Assembly: GCA_041946965.1 (NCBI GenBank)
Contig: JBHGBM010000150.1
Location: 1-5,878, forward strand
Origin: JBHGBM01 sp041946965
GTDB lineage: Bacteria > Acidobacteriota > Terriglobia > Bryobacterales > Bryobacteraceae
DNA: 5,878 nucleotides
Direction: 5' to 3'
Shown here: piece by piece, positions 5,222 through 5,878 of the stretch
How positions within the stretch are numbered: position 1 is the first letter of the stretch
Layout: each line of letters opens with the position of its first letter
Made by a program: the position numbers and the translations under genes
Notes under the pieces: model-generated
Told to the model about the DNA's origin: nothing
Database searches by the model: none
The model's input: only the letters and a program-made list of their open reading frames with translations

Positions 5222-5243
5222 AGGAACATCGCGTGACGTTCCT
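5222..5243 (+). repeat. inverted repeat in the ffh leader
   Basis: AGGAAC (5222-5227) and GTTCCT (5238-5243) are exact inverted copies around a 10-base spacer, directly after the TATAAT. The position over the likely transcription start suits an operator; it could also be chance. Confidence 0.35.
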
Positions 5244-5280
5244 CGTGCGTTCGCCGGAAACATCACGGTCCTGATTTCTC

Positions 5281-5878
5281 ATGTTCGACAACCTATCCGA
5301 CAAGCTTCAGCGCGTCTTCAAGAACCTGCGCGGAGAGGGCAAGCTGACTGCGGCAAACATGGACGCCGCGCTGCGGGAGATCCGCGTCGCGCTGCTGGAA
5401 GCCGACGTCAACTTCCGGGTTGTCAAGCAGCTCATCGAGAACATCAAGCAGAAAGCCATGGGGGAGGAGGTGCTCACCGCGCTTTCCCCGTCGCAGCAGG
5501 TGGTGAAGATCGTCAACGAGGAACTGGTCAAGATCCTCGGCGGCCACGAATCCAAGCTGCGCTTCGCGGGCGAGCCGCCCACGGTGATGCTGATCGTCGG
5601 CCTGCAAGGCTCCGGAAAAACCACCACCACGGGCAAGCTGGCCCGGCTGCTTGCGCGCACCGGCCACCGCCCGGAGATGGTCTCGGTGGACGTGTACCGC
5701 CCCGCGGCGCGCGAGCAGTTGCGCGTGATCGCGGGCGAAGTCGGGTTGCCCGTTTATGCGGGCGAAGAGGCCGAGCCGCTGGAACTGGCCCGCGCCGCGC
5801 GCCGCGATACGGTCAACAACGGCCGCGATGTGCTGCTGGTGGACACCGCCGGCCGGCTGCACATCGACGAGCAGCTCA
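5281..5878 (+). CDS. ffh: signal recognition particle GTPase Ffh/SRP54, 5' part
   Basis: Ffh binds 4.5S/SRP RNA and signal sequences of nascent membrane proteins and docks with FtsY at the membrane. The first 199 residues are present and the gene leaves the window. The N domain (1-95) starts MFDNLSDKLQRVFKNLRGEGKL and includes ALREIRVALLEADVNFRVV. The G domain follows: P-loop GLQGSGKT (107-114) with TTTGKLA, then DVYRPAA (137-143), a loop characteristic of SRP GTPases, and DTAGR (188-192). The remaining G-domain motif (TKxD) and the methionine-rich M domain lie outside. ATG 5281 is the standard Ffh start, although no clear Shine-Dalgarno precedes it. A promoter lies just upstream, so ffh seems to be transcribed separately from the cold-shock gene. 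Confidence 0.97.
   Translation, partial: MFDNLSDKLQRVFKNLRGEGKLTAANMDAALREIRVALLEADVNFRVVKQLIENIKQKAMGEEVLTALSPSQQVVKIVNEELVKILGGHESKLRFAGEPPTVMLIVGLQGSGKTTTTGKLARLLARTGHRPEMVSVDVYRPAAREQLRVIAGEVGLPVYAGEEAEPLELARAARRDTVNNGRDVLLVDTAGRLHIDEQL

Noticed and set aside
5293..5862. A 189-codon minus-strand frame opposite ffh
   Set aside because: It is the shadow of the highly conserved SRP54 N and G domains on the plus strand.
1..5878. CRISPR array, insertion sequence, transposase, rRNA or prophage genes
   Set aside because: No spaced direct repeats, no terminal inverted repeats with a transposase, and no rRNA-like sequence were seen on either strand.

Overview
The window is a GC-rich bacterial chromosomal segment. 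It carries an alanine racemase gene, a two-part Ku/LigD non-homologous end-joining locus, a small TumE-type toxin-antitoxin pair, a two-gene unit for small nucleic-acid-binding proteins, and the start of ffh (the SRP54 GTPase). High GC, many GTG/TTG starts and this gene mix would fit an Acidobacteriota (Solibacter/Bryobacter-like) genome. That assignment is an inference from general resemblance and is not proven by the sequence.

Layout. Positions 1-114 are an AT-richer, apparently non-coding leader. alr runs rightward from about 115 to about 1233. ligD runs leftward from 2585 and is in two pieces: an N-terminal 3'-phosphoesterase part (2585-1947) and an ATP-dependent ligase part (1926-1234). 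ku starts at 2649, divergent from ligD, with 63 bp between the two start codons. After a 235-bp gap come a TumE-like toxin (3733-4002) and an overlapping winged-helix partner (3977-4381). A new transcription unit with a Tudor-like protein (4521-4754) and a cold-shock-domain protein (4773-5192) follows. ffh (5281 onward) runs off the right edge.

Two anomalies stand out. First, alr and ligD meet tail to tail at about 1225-1238, and both are broken there. alr has lost its stop codon and perhaps a few last residues, while ligD has lost most of the ligase OB-fold and anything beyond it, such as a polymerase domain. Each frame then runs on through the antisense of the other gene. This is either a genuine deletion/rearrangement or an assembly chimera. 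Second, the two LigD pieces are in adjacent frames, joined at a run of nine A's on the coding strand. The -1 frame after the run encodes a typical LigD inter-domain linker leading straight into the ligase domain, so this is one gene. The split may be a single-base indel, a sequencing error, or functional slippage on A9.

Functionally, Ku and LigD would together repair double-strand breaks, but as drawn here LigD is truncated and frameshifted, so end-joining from this copy is doubtful. The TA pair next to ku is an accessory insertion-type cargo. The Tudor-like and cold-shock proteins probably share a transcript and may act on RNA or the transcription machinery, which is inference. ffh is housekeeping. 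I found no CRISPR array, insertion sequence, rRNA or intact tRNA. The window does not clearly contain a new multi-gene system; the A9-split LigD and the double-truncation junction deserve checking most.
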